Positions 1 through 11,576 of a DNA stretch of 64,000 nucleotides are shown in pieces. Source of the DNA: Bryopsis sp. KO-2023 (lineage: Eukaryota > Chlorophyta > Ulvophyceae > Bryopsidales > Bryopsidaceae). The stretch spans positions 625,001-689,000 of the forward strand of contig BSYQ01000006.1 of NCBI GenBank assembly GCA_030272585.1, given 5' to 3'. Position 1 is the stretch's first letter. Each line of letters starts with the position of its first letter. Under the pieces are notes generated by a model. It made no database searches and was not told the DNA's origin. It worked only from the letters and a program-made list of their open reading frames with translations. A program made the translations under genes and the position numbers.

Positions 1-261
1 CTTATTATATTTGTATGATAATCCTGCACCGCCTGGAATCAAAGACAAAAGAGCAACAAAAGCCAGAACCATGAAGGCAATAAGACCACTTTATAGTGGT
101 GCTGCTGTGAGGTCGACTTGTCAATATAGCTGGATTCAATTGTGATGCTTCTCAAGCAACAGAATTTTCTTGAACCTTCAACGACTGCGATACAATTTCA
201 CCCACTGTCTTGCTTGCGATAATTTCATGTTGATTTCATGTTGGTTTCACGTTCTTCACAG
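1..261. other. Upstream intron or unassigned 5' part of Pmp gene 1
   Basis: No exon could be assigned here. The stretch ends in a clear 3' splice site (pyrimidine-rich tract then CAG at 259-261) in front of the first recognisable exon of the Pmp-repeat gene, so it is probably intron. The signal-peptide exon seen in the paralogue at 16716 has no counterpart in the window, so the gene starts further left. Confidence 0.4.
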
Positions 262-3200
262 GATGATAATGAACAGGATCCTGAACAGCTTCCGGAAGCT
301 TTTTTTTGGAGTGGAGGTGCCCTTTTTCTTTCAGATGTACCTCTAGTTTCAGTTAATAGGTCAACTTTCACTGACAACCACGTAGCAGGAAATGGCGGGG
401 CGCTTCTTTTAGTGAGGGTGGGTTTCACTTGTAAATTGGCAGTCGATCACCAGACCCATGACATGAAAAAATTTAGGTGAATTGCAAGCACTGAAATTTG
501 CACTGCCTGTTTGCGATTTTGTTTTTCCCATCAGAGCAGATCCACAGAGGTTAAAGTTGTGTTAGTAAGAAAAGAACATCAGAAACTGCAGCATAGAGGG
601 ACCCTATTTTAAAATTATTTTTGGCAAGTGCACGGTGCGATATTTTTTTGGATTTCCCCGACGAACGTTTTCTTATGTAGGGAGTCGATGCAAATTTTGT
701 TGGCTGCACATTCGATGGAAATACAGCTGTTGTTGATTCAAACATAGTCACAGTTGGAGGTGGGCTTGTTCTGTTTGGGGATGGTTTGCAAGCATCTATC
801 AAGAACTCAAACTTCACAAAGAACAAGGCCAACGCTTCTGGTGGTGCTGTTTATGCCACCAAAAGTTCGAGGCTTGAAGTATCACACTCTTTTTTCGTTG
901 AAAACAAGTTGGTGAGGAGCGGCCACAAGAACTTTGGGGTAGGTTTTTCCAGATGTATTTTTTCTTCGACCTGGTGCTCCGTTTTATTGTCGGGTTCCAA
1001 TCTTTTGAGACTTAATTCCACTTGAGAGATGTTTTTTTTTGGGGGGGGGGGGGGGGCTTTTGTTTTTCATTCAAAACAAGAAGTTGGCGCTTGGTCTGAT
1101 TCCATCCCAACCAATGGACTTGTTTGTACACAGTTCACCTGAAGTTTTCAAGAATTGGGGAATAGGTCACTGCAACTACAGTTCTTGAAGCGTGCTAATT
1201 TTTTTAAGATGAAAAATGGAGACTGCTCATCTAAAAGATAAAACAACAAAGAAATCAAATTTCGAGAAAAAACAGTATTTTTTTTATTTATTTTTCAATA
1301 GGACAGTGTGAAAGGGAGTGCTCAAGGTATATCCACCGCAGTTGGAGGGGCGATTTATATCCACCATGTACCCGAGAGTATCATTTTCACTTCCAGTTTT
1401 GTACACAATGAAGCAGAAGGTGGTGCAGGAATAGAGGCAATTGTAGGTCCACAAACCGCTTTTCCCCAGATGCCTTTTTTCAAGTGGGAACACACAATCT
1501 GCTCATGAAAGGAAAATAGCGCCCAACTCATAGATAGATTGGTGGAAGAGAGTTTCTGGTGTCGCAGGGGCATCAGTTTTTTTGCAGATCAGATCACATT
1601 GAGTTTCATAAAATTTTGGAAACATTGGCTAAAAGTATGTGGTACATAATGCACATATTTTGACTGTCCCCCCTTGTGATCCACTTGAACCACTTCAAGG
1701 TGAGATATATGTCGAGTTTTTTTGTTCTTTTCAGGAGGGTATGTTGCTTATTGAAGGGAGTAGCTTCCAAGACAATGTAGCAATAGAGAACGGTGGCGCA
1801 ATTGAATTATTTGCCACAAATGCAACCGTTGTAAAATCAAATTTCACAGGAAACACCGCCAGAAACAATGGGGGGGGTGCCATTTCCTCTGGAAGTTTCG
1901 TGAAAGTAAGCACATGCAAAACTATTTTATAAAATAGTAATTAAGATTTTCAATAAGACGAAAAAAAGAAAGAGGAGATATTATTTCTTGGTAAAAAATC
2001 CATTTCTCATCTTAGCAGAGCAACAGAGTATAGTCGAACGCTACAAAAACATATACAAGTAACATTTTTTATTTATTTCATGTCTTTATCAACATACCCT
2101 ACATAGACCAACATATATTTTGGAATTGCGTGTTTTTCTGATTTGCTTTTCAATCTATTTTTTTTTGCTGCCTGCATAAATTTTGTTCAAGTTGGAGTTT
2201 CAAACGTTCATTTGGTCTGTTTCAGGGAATAGCACACCTCAAAACGAAAGAACTAGTATTTAAAGACAACCGTGCAGGCCAGGGAGGAAGTATTGATTTA
2301 CTTGGTGTGGACCTGGAAATGGAGCACAGTTTTTTTAAAAACAATTCTGCAGATCGTGGAGGAGCTGTTAATCTCATTCAATTTGATGTAAGAGATTTTG
2401 AAACAGTATTTCCAGAAAATGCTCCATATGGATGTAGTATTGACCGTGATCAAGAGTGGACTGTCTTGCAGGCTTCCACCCCCAACGCAACAATCAAAGC
2501 AACAGAGTTCATAGGGAATCGAGCTGATTTTGGTGGAGGAATTTATGTGCATACTGGTAATCTTTCCGTATCTCATTGCGTCTTTGAATCCAACATTGCC
2601 CGCCTCCAGGGTGGAGCGTTGTTTTGTGAGGTAAAAAAACAACCAGAATTAATTCAATATTGATTCTGGTTTTGAAACATCTTAACACTGGCTGTCACCA
2701 ACTGAAAGGGTAATTTTCGTGTCTTTTTGCGATTTGTGCTGTTTTAGATGGACTTTTTTTTATAGTTTTTCCATTAATTGCTGGGGCTTTTTATTTCTAG
2801 GGGGTTGTACCAAGTTCGTCACTATAACATGGACACATTGAATAATAGAAAAGTATTTTAGATGCCCAATATCTTCGCCAGTGAAGTGCTCCTCAGGGAT
2901 GCATTAACCTTTATTTTTGACACAGACACCCTTCATTTGGGATCCAACACCGAATTATTTTAAGGGGGTCTGAATTATGTTTTAAAACTTTTTTTTTGGA
3001 ACGCAATTTGTTTTTCAGGAGTTTGATTGGCTGAGGAGCCAATGAGTTGCTCTGTCAAACATATCACCAATGACAACCATACATCAAAGATCATTCTTAT
3101 CTGTGTTTCTTAAAGGCGTTTGTTTTTTGTCTGTTGTGTTGAAGGATGAGGGTTTTAATCTTGTAGCAGCCAACAAGGACTCAGTTCTCATGGTGCATTC

Positions 3201-6200
3201 CTCAAACTTTATTGAAAACAAGGCTGGTGAGAAAAAAAAGGGGAATCAATCTTCTGAAGTGAAATCCATCGGCAGCAAGGGTGGAGCTGTGGTGATGTCT
3301 GGTTTGGGCTTGGTCTCAGAATTCAAAGATTGCAAATTTTCAAAAAATATAGCTCCAAGCGGAGGGGCTGTGTACGTGTACGGTGCCAAAAGAATGACTT
3401 TGGAGGATTCCAGTTTTCAGATGGGGGCAGCCCTCACAGGAGGAGAAAATGCTCCTCCTGTCATCAGCGCTGAAGTCGTTGTGAACAATGCAACCTTTTT
3501 TGGGAATGCTGCCAAATTTGGAGGTGCTGTCTCATTCAGTCAAATCAGTGCCGCCACATTTAAAACCGATTTTGATCCAGTGGTGTTCAAACTGGCTCGC
3601 TTTGTGGAGAACGTTGCGCTGGAAGGCGGTGGGGCCATGGATCTCAAAGAAAGAGGTTTGGTATGTGAATCGTGTCTTTTCGATTCAAACAGTGCTGGGT
3701 TTGGTGGGAAAGGAATCGGATCTGGAGGTGCCATTAGAGCACTGCCATCCTCGAATCTGACCCTCATAAATTCCACTGTTATCAATTGCACAGCAACACA
3801 GTCTGGCGGAGGGGTGCACCTTGAGGATGCAATATTCCACGGTGAAAATATCATCTTCAAGAACAATGCCGCCATCGAAAAGGGAGGTGGTTTTGCAACG
3901 CATTTCGCTTCCTTTGCTGGTGATCAAATGACTCCTTGGAGATGTACTTCCTGTGACATTCACCTTAACAAGGCGAAAAAAGGAGGTAACGAGTGAAGCT
4001 GTGACGAGGGTGGCACCTGGTCTAAAAGAGTGGATGAAATCCTGATCAAATCCCAAATACTTACTCACGTTGAATTGTGCATCTCCAGGGGGACTGCACA
4101 TTTCAACAGATAAGACGACACAGCCAAATTGCCAAACTCTGGGGCCTACTTTCTTGGTGGAAAATCTCCTGGAAGATTGTGAACGCTCCCTAGATAAACC
4201 TGAACCTCAATTGCGGCTTGACGGCGCTGTGTTTGGAGGGAACCGCGCAGAGGATTCTGGGTCTGACATCTTTCTGAGCAACTTCAAGAACAATGTTTGC
4301 TGTGACAATCAATGCTGGAGCATGGCCAGTCCAATGGACGAGGGTGTGGAGAAATGTGGACTGGGTGCAACATCGCAAAGGGATGTGAGAAAACCAGCTC
4401 CCCTTGGAACAGCTTTTGATTCAGTGTTGATATCCCCTTCTGAAGTAGTACATCACCCCAGTGGCGAAGAGCTTCCAGCCATCAAGGTCACACCCGTTGA
4501 TTCCTTTGGCCAGATTTCCATGGATAATGTGACTCTCAGAGTCACCACATCTGGAGGAGAGCTTTTTGGTAACCCTGTAACCAGTGAGGGATTGTTGATG
4601 AGTGGGGCTCTTACTCTGACTGGAATATCTATAAGGGCCTTGCCTGACGCCTACAATCTGTCATTCAAGCTGGTCTCAGATAATGGGGAGAGGATTGTGA
4701 CGGAGCTCATGACGGTGAAGATCCGAGAGTGTGTCATTGGGGAGGTTTCCAGAGAGGATGGCCTGCGATGCGAGATATGTGCTGACGATTTTTTCTCTTT
4801 TGATGTGATCGATGAGAATTGCACACCATGTCCGGTGGAAAAAGCAAAGTGTTCTGGAGGAGCATTGGCCCCCCTGGATGGATTCTGGCACTCTGGGCCT
4901 CGCTCATCCCAACTGCATGCATGCTTGACCGAAGAAGCATGCACATACCCGAATCGCACCAACGTTCTTTTTGCCTCCAACTCCTCGGGAGGTTATCCAC
5001 AATGTGCAAAGGTGATTGTCGAGATTTTTTCTCGTGGAAAATCTCATGGTCTATTGGAAATGAGATGACGTTTCATAAATGTTTTGTGACAGGGCTACAG
5101 GGACATCCTGTGTGGGAGTTGCGACACATCGCATGGTAGGAGTCGCTTCAAGTGCACAGAGTGTAAAGGAGGGGTGCCTTCTGGGATGGGGATTGGGGTG
5201 GTTATGCTGGCATTGGCAGTGCTGTCCCTGATCTATGTGAAAAGTGCAGCAAGATACTCTGAAGAGGTGCTTGGAGAACAACCGGATGTTGTCAGTGCAA
5301 GTGTTGCTATTCCATCGGTGTCCCGTGGTGGGTTTAACCTGCCAGCCTTTATCCTCGGGGAGATGCCAGATCAAGATCCACCACGTGAAAATGCCCATAA
5401 TAATGTCCAGCCAAGAAGATCAAGATCCTCTGACATTTTCAAGGTGAGAAGCCAAGCAACACAGATTCGAACCATCAACTCGACTGAGACAGAAACAAAG
5501 AGTATTCACGCGGCCCTGTGTCATTTTCCAGATCCTTGTGAATTTTTTTCAAGTGACTGGATCTGCTGCAGCCATCAATGCACGCTGGACTCGAAGCATG
5601 CTGTTGATGTTCTCCTCATGGGGTGAGCTTTCAATCGGAATGGCCAAATTTTTGATTCGCAAGTGCTTCTAAAGTAGTTACGGGTTTTCTCAACACAAAA
5701 AAATGGTCTTAAGCTTGTTCGACAAGTGGCAATAATTAGCAATCCATTTTTTTATTTTGCAGATGTCATCTCAGGAGTGGCTGATAGCAGCAGTTTTCTT
5801 TCATTCGAGTGTGCATTTTCATTGAGGGAGAACAAGCTCCCTAGATCCATCCAGACATCCATCTTCCTGGTAGTTGTACCATTCATGGTATGGGCTGCTC
5901 TTGTTGTAGTGCATTATGCCCATGCATTGAAAAACAAAAAATCATTCCAGGATATCATGCTTTGGTCTGGTATTGCTCTCTTGGCTGTGCAACAAGCATC
6001 TTATATCAGGTGTGTGTGTGGGGGGGGTCCGCCAGTGTTAAGAGCTATTGGGAGTGTATTCATAACCTCTTGATGTCAGGCCTTTGTCTTGTGTCTGACT
6101 GGTGGAGGACATTCCTTCAAGTGGATAATGAAATGCTGAGATGCTGTTACAATGCATGGCTTGGGCTATCCTTCAACAGACCATGACTGCTGATGTGTGG

Positions 6201-6818
6201 GTAGTTTATTACTGTCTATTTGTATGTGCTTGCAGCCTGACGAGGACGCTTGTTCGGATTTTCTATTGTGTGGATGCCAGCCCCGCGGAAGGTTTGTTCT
6301 GGGTCCAAGATACCAGTGTGGCGTGCTATAGAGGATCCCATGCATTCCTTGTTGGCTTTGTTGGGGCTCCTGGCTTGGTGCTGATCTCGATAGGATTCCC
6401 TGGATGGCTACTTTTCAAACTCACACGGAGCGCAGAGATTCTTGAACGACAGGAGGTAGCCAGGAAATATGGTTTCTTGTATCAAGCATACAAGAAAAAT
6501 GTGGCAGCCTGGGAAGTGGTGATCTTGGTCAGGAAAGCCTTGCTTGCTGCGGTCGTGGTGTTTGGCCGGACTCTGGGGGAAGGAATCCAAACTGGTCTTG
6601 CTCTATTTATCATGATGGCTTCCGTTATACTTCAGACGCAGTTTCAGCCCTTCATGGAATCGAAGCTCAATCGTCTGGAGCTGGGATCTTTGGCAATTTC
6701 TACCTTGGCATTCCTTGTTGGGAATTTGGTGGATCAGCCGAAAATGAGTGATGGAGGGAGAGTGGCCATGTCGGTCATCCACTATGGGAAATTCACCCCT
6801 GTGCGACCAAACTTGTAA
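262..6818 (+). CDS. Pmp-repeat multi-pass membrane protein 1 (5' partial, 3' end disrupted)
   Basis: Large surface/membrane protein, role unknown. Exons by splice signals and comparison with the paralogue at 16716: 262-411, 681-938, 1302-1442, 1735-1905, 2226-2387, 2472-2630, 3145-3985, 4089-5011, 5093-5443, 5532-5622, 5763-6009 and 6236-6779; all phases agree. The N-terminal two thirds are repeats of the chlamydial Pmp type (SxFxxNxA followed by GGA[I/V]), expected to form a right-handed beta-helix. A Cys-rich stretch follows (CEICADDFFSFD, CTPCPVEKAKC, then CGSC and CTEC), then several hydrophobic segments: one after CTECKGG, others near IFLVVVPFMVWAALVVV, GFVGAPGLVLISIGFP and FIMMASVILQTQF. 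The last exon is cut at 6779 by a CACTA-like element, so translation runs 13 codons into the element and stops at 6816-6818. The lost tail lies at 11577-11819, in frame. The true product needs the 5' end outside the window. Membrane topology is inferred. Confidence 0.8.
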
Positions 6819-7024
6819 TGTCGCAGTGAAGTGTACAGAGTCGTGCACGCGACGTCAACGGTCGCACCCCTGTGCGCCCAGGTAGCCACCCATATTCGAC
6901 CTAAAATTTAAAGTCGCACAGAGGTGACGTCTTTGATGCAGTCCCCAGTCGCAGAGACAAAAAACAGTCGCACCTGTGTGCGACATAAGTGTGTGCGACC
7001 GAAATATTGAGGTCGCAGAAGCTT

Positions 7025-7536
7025 TAGGTCGCAGGGGTGTGCGACCAGGTAGCCACCCATATGCGACCGAAACAAAAATCGTCACGGTTAGGTCGCAGGG
7101 GTGTGCGACCAGGTAGCCACCCATATGCGACCGAAACAAAAATCGTCACGGTTAGGTCGCAGGGGTGTGCGACCAGGTAGCCACCCATATGCGACCGAAA
7201 CAAAAATCGTCACGGTTAGGTCGCAGGGGTGTGCGACCAGGTAGCCACCCATATGCGACCGAAACAAAAATCGTCACGGTTAGGTCGCAGGGGTGTGCGA
7301 CCAGGTAGCCACCCATATGCGACCGAAACAAGAATCGTCACAATTAGGTCGCAGGGGTGTGCGACCATGTAGCCACCCATATGCGACCGGGGAGAAAGTC
7401 GTGGAAATTAGGTCGCAGGGGTGTGCGACCAGGTAGCCACCCATATGCGACCGGGGAGAAAGTCATGAAAATTAGGTCGCAAAAGTGTGCGACCAAGTAG
7501 CCACCCATATGCGACCGTTGGTTGTGTTGTGCGACT
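7025..7536. repeat. 64-bp tandem repeat array, eight units
   Basis: Eight head-to-tail units of exactly 64 bases. Each opens with GGTCGCAGGGGTGTGCGACC, itself a near palindrome, followed by AGGTAGCCACCCATATGCGA. Units 2 to 5 are almost identical; units 6 to 8 diverge in the last 20 bases. Related shorter copies occur at 6868-7000. The array lies just inside the left end of the CACTA-like element, and words of the same kind recur near its right end (10396-10500). This is the usual place for transposase-binding subterminal repeats, and that role is inferred. Confidence 0.9.
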
Positions 7537-8410
7537 CGAATAGAGTCGTGGGAATTGAGTCGCATGCAGGTGCGACCAGACAACCAAAAAAACAACATTA
7601 AACTCATATTACATATCATTCCTTCCCCCACCCCCAATAAACAACAATTCCCACCCAGAGCAAGGTAAAACATCGTTCAAATATATTCCAATTCCCACAC
7701 AACTTCACCATTCCAATCTTTCTCGATCAAAACATCCACCTCTCTTCCAGTCTGAGTTTCTCTAGAAATTCTATTTTGAATTACAGAATGAAGTGTGGTT
7801 TCCAGCAAGAGCCCTCATCAAAATCAACAGGCAAATCCATACCCCCCTCATCACACTTCCTTTCCCCACAGTGTAACCCCCCCTGCCACCCTTGATGCCC
7901 CCATCGTACCACAGACATACCCCCTTCAAGAATAGGGAACCGGGGCAAACAGAGCACCGGAATTCGTATCGTTATTTGCTCCCCACAACCGTGATTGCCG
8001 GCCACCTCTTCGGATCGTTGATCGACTGCCCTTCATGCAGCTTTCCATTCCGACCACTGATACCCCTCCATTTTCTGAATACTCTGATTAGGCTGTGGAA
8101 GGCATAGGACAACAAGAATTTCAGTCGACATTAGCTGAAATTTGGTGGAATTTCAGGCCACCAGCGTGTAGGCCTCTTCGAACAGGAGTATTAACACGGG
8201 AATGGCTGGGACGGCATGTTGATAAAACATGTGATCTGCAGGCTCCCATTTCACAGCCGATTCTCGTAACAAAAATAACAAAAAGAAAAGGCGTCGATTT
8301 CGAAGCAGCTTTTGCTGGGGGGGGGTACGTTTCATGAACCAAACAAAACCCTTTGCAAACATGAATAGGAAAGGGAAGAAAGAGGGGTGATTGTCTTGGT
8401 GTGTTTTACC

Positions 8411-10171
8411 TCACATGGATTCCACCCTCTTGACCAGCTCAGATGCTGTCGAAGTGTCTCTTTCGACCAGCAACAGTAAGAACCTTCCTCCTTGAGCAAT
8501 CGTCCACACCAACATGGACATCGCCCCCCATATCAGCGATGCATCCGTGGAGCTGGCCTGAACCACTGCACCACCCAACCCCATTTTTTTATCTATTCAC
8601 ATTCTTGTACACACCTCTTTCAAGCTTAGTCTGGCAGTTCAACTAACTATACGGTTTCTTCAGGCAAAACATTTCCAACTGTGAGGGAGTGCAATGCTTT
8701 TTCCTTTATTTCGTTGTTTTATTTTGAGTTGCTCCAAGGCTGAAAGCGTTATGGATTCTACCCACAGTGGTGAATTAAACAAATGCAATTATCCCAATCG
8801 AACTGCTGGACAAAGCCGGAAAAAAAAATAATCAAAATAAAAATAATATCTGAGGAAAACCTGAGAATGCTTTCAGTCAAAACAACTTACAGAAGCCAGC
8901 GAGACCGATCATCAACGCAAGTTGCTGTTTACGGAGCATCGATTTCCCGAAAATTTTACATCGAAAGCCACCTCCAGCAAAATCAGCGAAAAGCAAATCC
9001 AGGTGATAAGGAAAACCACGCCTTGAAGCACAACCCCAGAACAAGGGACAAAAACTGCGAAACACAGACGCACCTGAAACCAAGTCAAAAACACATGATA
9101 GGCACCAAAAAAAACCCAATTCTTTCATGAGCGAGCATGTGAAAAAATTGCAAGCAGCTTCCTGTTGCCCTTTCAGATCCTTGATTATGGAGGGTTTCCG
9201 CAGCTGCTTGCCATTGGCCAAACTTTGTCCAATGCACAACTGTGAATTCGACTTTTGAAGTAGGTGTTGATGGCAGAAAAAATGGAATATACACACACAC
9301 ACACAATATTTCGAGGAAGGGCATAAAATTTCAGCAGACAGTGACTGAGCTGCTACTCACTTGGATCGCGTGGACAAGCGTGACTAATAGATTGGAGCGG
9401 AGCCTCATCCAGCTATAGCTTTTCAGGGAAACTATTCCAGCCAGGCTTAATCCCCATAGGACAAGCGGCAACGGAATCATGTGCCAAAATGCAATTAGAA
9501 ACGGAGTTTTCACCAGCCGAGCGCATCTCTGTCGCAAACAAAATAAAGCCACTCTTCACCTTACAGCGAAAGGCTTGTTTTTTGGGATTGCATGTTCCTA
9601 GCTTCCTTCTTGCAATGATGATTGTCACTTTTTTTCGCACTGAGAATTGTTATGTTCGCCTATTTCATCCTATCCTTTGCATCCTATCTTTCTGATTTTG
9701 ATTGGCTATAAGAAACTCCCAGGCCCCACCCCCCAAACATCATTAAATTAAAACATTAGAAAATCTTGTTTGACAGGACACCCCCCCCCCTCCCTCGTTT
9801 TTACCTTTTCCCAGTTTTTTTTCATTTTGATCAAAGAGGGTTTCTTACTTTTGGGTATTTTTTTAAACATAATCGGCTTCCTAATTACAACCAAAACAAT
9901 TACCTCCAGCAGCACCAGCCCAGCGGCTTGGCAGGCAGCATACACAGCCAAAAACACGTAATACTTAGAGCCTTGAATCACTCGTCCCACTGCTTCAAAA
10001 TCCTGGTCTTCCGCTTCGACACTCCCTTCCACTCCAAGGTCCCCCCCTTGCTGCAACTTTCTCTTTCATTCGTTTGGAGTTCTCCCCTTCTAGGCTTGCT
10101 CCTTGAAAGTAGTCCTGACCGGCTTTCCGCAGCGCCTCTCTTTTGGAGGCTTCGCCATCATTCGACTCCAT
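8411..10171 (-). pseudogene. Intron-bearing membrane-protein gene inside the CACTA-like element (probable captured gene)
   Basis: Four exon-like blocks on the minus strand: 9904-10171, 9361-9528, 8960-9073 and 8411-8557. Each junction has GT-AG signals and phase 0 joins. The first block begins with Met-Glu-Ser-Asn and an acidic stretch. Each block holds one or two hydrophobic segments: YYVFLAVYAACQAAGLVLLE, LIAFWHMIPLPLVLWGLSLA, LQGVVFLITWICFSLILLE and LIWGAMSMLVWTIAQGGRF. The last block ends Val-Glu-Ser-Met-stop, giving a product of roughly 230 residues with about four or five membrane spans. The first block changes frame at a run of seven Gs (10040-10046), either a mutation or a sequencing error. 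A further membrane-like block lies at 8155-8280. I do not recognise the family. Because it sits between the element's ends in antisense, capture of a host gene (Pack-CACTA style) is the likeliest reading. Confidence 0.5.
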
Positions 10172-10586
10172 TTCCAATCTGGCAAGCCCCCCCAAACACG
10201 GAAGCCAAGGAAAAATCCCTGACGAACAGAGCCGCGTCTTGAAGCAGCTTTCTCGTGGGGGCGCTGCGATAGTAGGCGCTGGGCTGGAAGCAGGGTGCCG
10301 AAGAAAATGACACCAAAACGTCGTATAGGTTTTGTTGTTGCAGTGATTAGTCATATCGCTGCTGGCAACGGATTCTAAGAAGAAGAAAAAAAAATACAAG
10401 TCGCACACGATGTGCGACTTTCACTTTAGTCGCACAGCGTGTGCGACCTGTTTGTTCCCCGGTGCGACCTTATCAGTTCAGTCGCAAATCGCGTGCGACT
10501 TGCTTGTTCCCCGGTCCCCGACCCACCGTGACGACTGTGTCGTCGAACATAAGAAAATGCTCCATTTTTCATCGCAGCTTTCAGAA

Positions 10587-10655
10587 GGGACGTCTGGGAG
10601 TCGAACCCAGATACGCCGAACGTCCCCGAAGCGTTAACCACTCTTTCGCTTCGTG
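10587..10655 (-). other. tRNA-like sequence in the CACTA-like element
   Basis: On the minus strand this contains a box-B-like T arm (GGTTCGACTCC inside a CTGGG/CCCAG stem) and, 24-34 bases upstream of it, a box-A/D-arm-like GAGTGGTTAACGC in a GAAGCG/CGCTTC stem. The 3' bases ACGTCCC pair with GGGACGT in the middle of the sequence, not with a 5' acceptor strand, so no complete cloverleaf forms. It is either a decayed tRNA or a tRNA-derived Pol III promoter carried by the element. Confidence 0.3.
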
Positions 10656-10729
10656 GAAAGCGGCTTTGGCTTTCCAACCCTGTGCGACCGTATTTTCGCA
10701 CGGTCGCACAGGGGTGGATTTCCCATAGT

Positions 10730-11563
10730 CAGGCATCTTTATTTGAGGACACGTGAGGACATTGTCCTCATTTAAGGTCTTCAACCTGTCCTCATTTCAC
10801 AAAGTTAAATCCAGTCAGCCGCAGACAAACACAGCCGTTTTACGGGAAACCGACCCTGCCCACGCACATCGTTGCTATCTCTGAGCACCAAATGGAAAGA
10901 AAAGGTGTTTCGCCTGATTTTGCGACTGGCCCTTTCATTTCGATGGTCCCAACAGCTTTTTCTGTCCATATCGCGCGTTGTAACGAGTGAGTCCGACTCG
11001 TTCGCGTTTCTACGTCCTTGACGTTCGGGGTTGAACGTCAGGGAACAACGATCGCCAAAACGACCTTGATGTTAGGTGCTGGTGGAGTTGGTTGTTTGTT
11101 GTCTGTTTTGAGGCTGGGATTTAAGTGGATACTTTGTCGACTGACGATTGTCAAGGAAAAACGTCACCACCTTGGGAGTGCAACGGAGTATAGTTGCGTG
11201 TCCAAGGCGACGTGCCGAGCTTTTCTCGAATTGCTTGTGCAGTTTGCCTTGAGCTTTTCTCGTCTTGTTATATGCAAGGGCGCTTTTGGGCTGCTAGGGT
11301 ATTATCGCGATGAGTTTTCACGTGATAGCAAGCGTTACAGCCAGCACGAGGGGCATTTTGAGAGGGCCCTCTCCTTTCGCACTGCTGTGAAAGTGTGCGG
11401 GGTTAGTCGCCTTGCGTCTGGATACACATCTACTTGGTTTTTTTGTCATTTTTGTGTTGTTTTTACTCATTGTCCTCACCCGGTCCTCAAATAAGCCGCA
11501 GAATGTGTCCTCAAATACCAGAATGAGGACAATGAGGACAGTGTCCTCGTTTAAAGATGCCTG
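10730..11563. mobile_element. hAT-like non-autonomous element (834 bp)
   Basis: Ends are an imperfect inverted repeat: CAGGCATCTTTA followed by GAGGAC-rich words on the left, and the complement ending TTTAAAGATGCCTG on the right. An exact 8-base duplication CCCATAGT flanks it (10722-10729 and 11564-11571). The 8-base duplication points to the hAT superfamily, although the fifth base is C rather than the G usual for hAT ends. GAGGAC/GTCCTC words repeat near both ends. No transposase frame is present. The duplicated bases are the terminal bases of the CACTA-like element, so this element is the younger of the two. Confidence 0.8.
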
Positions 11564-11576
11564 CCCATAGTGCATC

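Larger units (their letters stand above)
6780..11572. mobile_element. CACTA-like DNA transposon 1 with nested hAT-like element
   Basis: Starts CACTATGGGAAATTCACC and ends in the matching inverted repeat closing with CCCATAGTG. The right terminal repeat spans about 10702-10729 plus its last base at 11572, because another element is inserted one base before the end. A 4-base duplication CATC flanks it (6776-6779 and 11573-11576). Joining the flanks gives the host frame (Val-Ile-Phe-Ile) that the paralogue has at the same place. Without the nested element it is about 3.95 kb. It has subterminal arrays of GTCGCA/TGCGAC words at both ends, typical of CACTA elements. No transposase is visible, so it is non-autonomous. 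CACTA elements normally duplicate 2-3 bases, so the 4-base duplication is slightly odd, and assignment to CMC/EnSpm rests on the ends and subterminal repeats only. Confidence 0.85.

Noticed and set aside
2388-2471. Continuous coding through this 84-base stretch of Pmp gene 1
   Set aside because: It is open, but has donor and acceptor signals, and the paralogue has an intron at the same place (19015-19094).
3540-3875. Minus-strand open frames within the Pmp genes
   Set aside because: They are antisense shadows of Gly/Asn-rich repeat codons on the plus strand.
262-6818. Recent transfer of a chlamydial Pmp gene
   Set aside because: Many phase-conserved introns, a eukaryote-style polytopic C-terminus and a paralogue show long residence. 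Only the repeat type is shared.
7025-7536. Regular repeat array resembling a CRISPR
   Set aside because: Units are contiguous 64-base tandem repeats with no variable spacers, in eukaryotic DNA inside a transposon.
10587-10655. Functional tRNA gene
   Set aside because: The 3' bases pair internally, not with a 5' acceptor strand; no cloverleaf.
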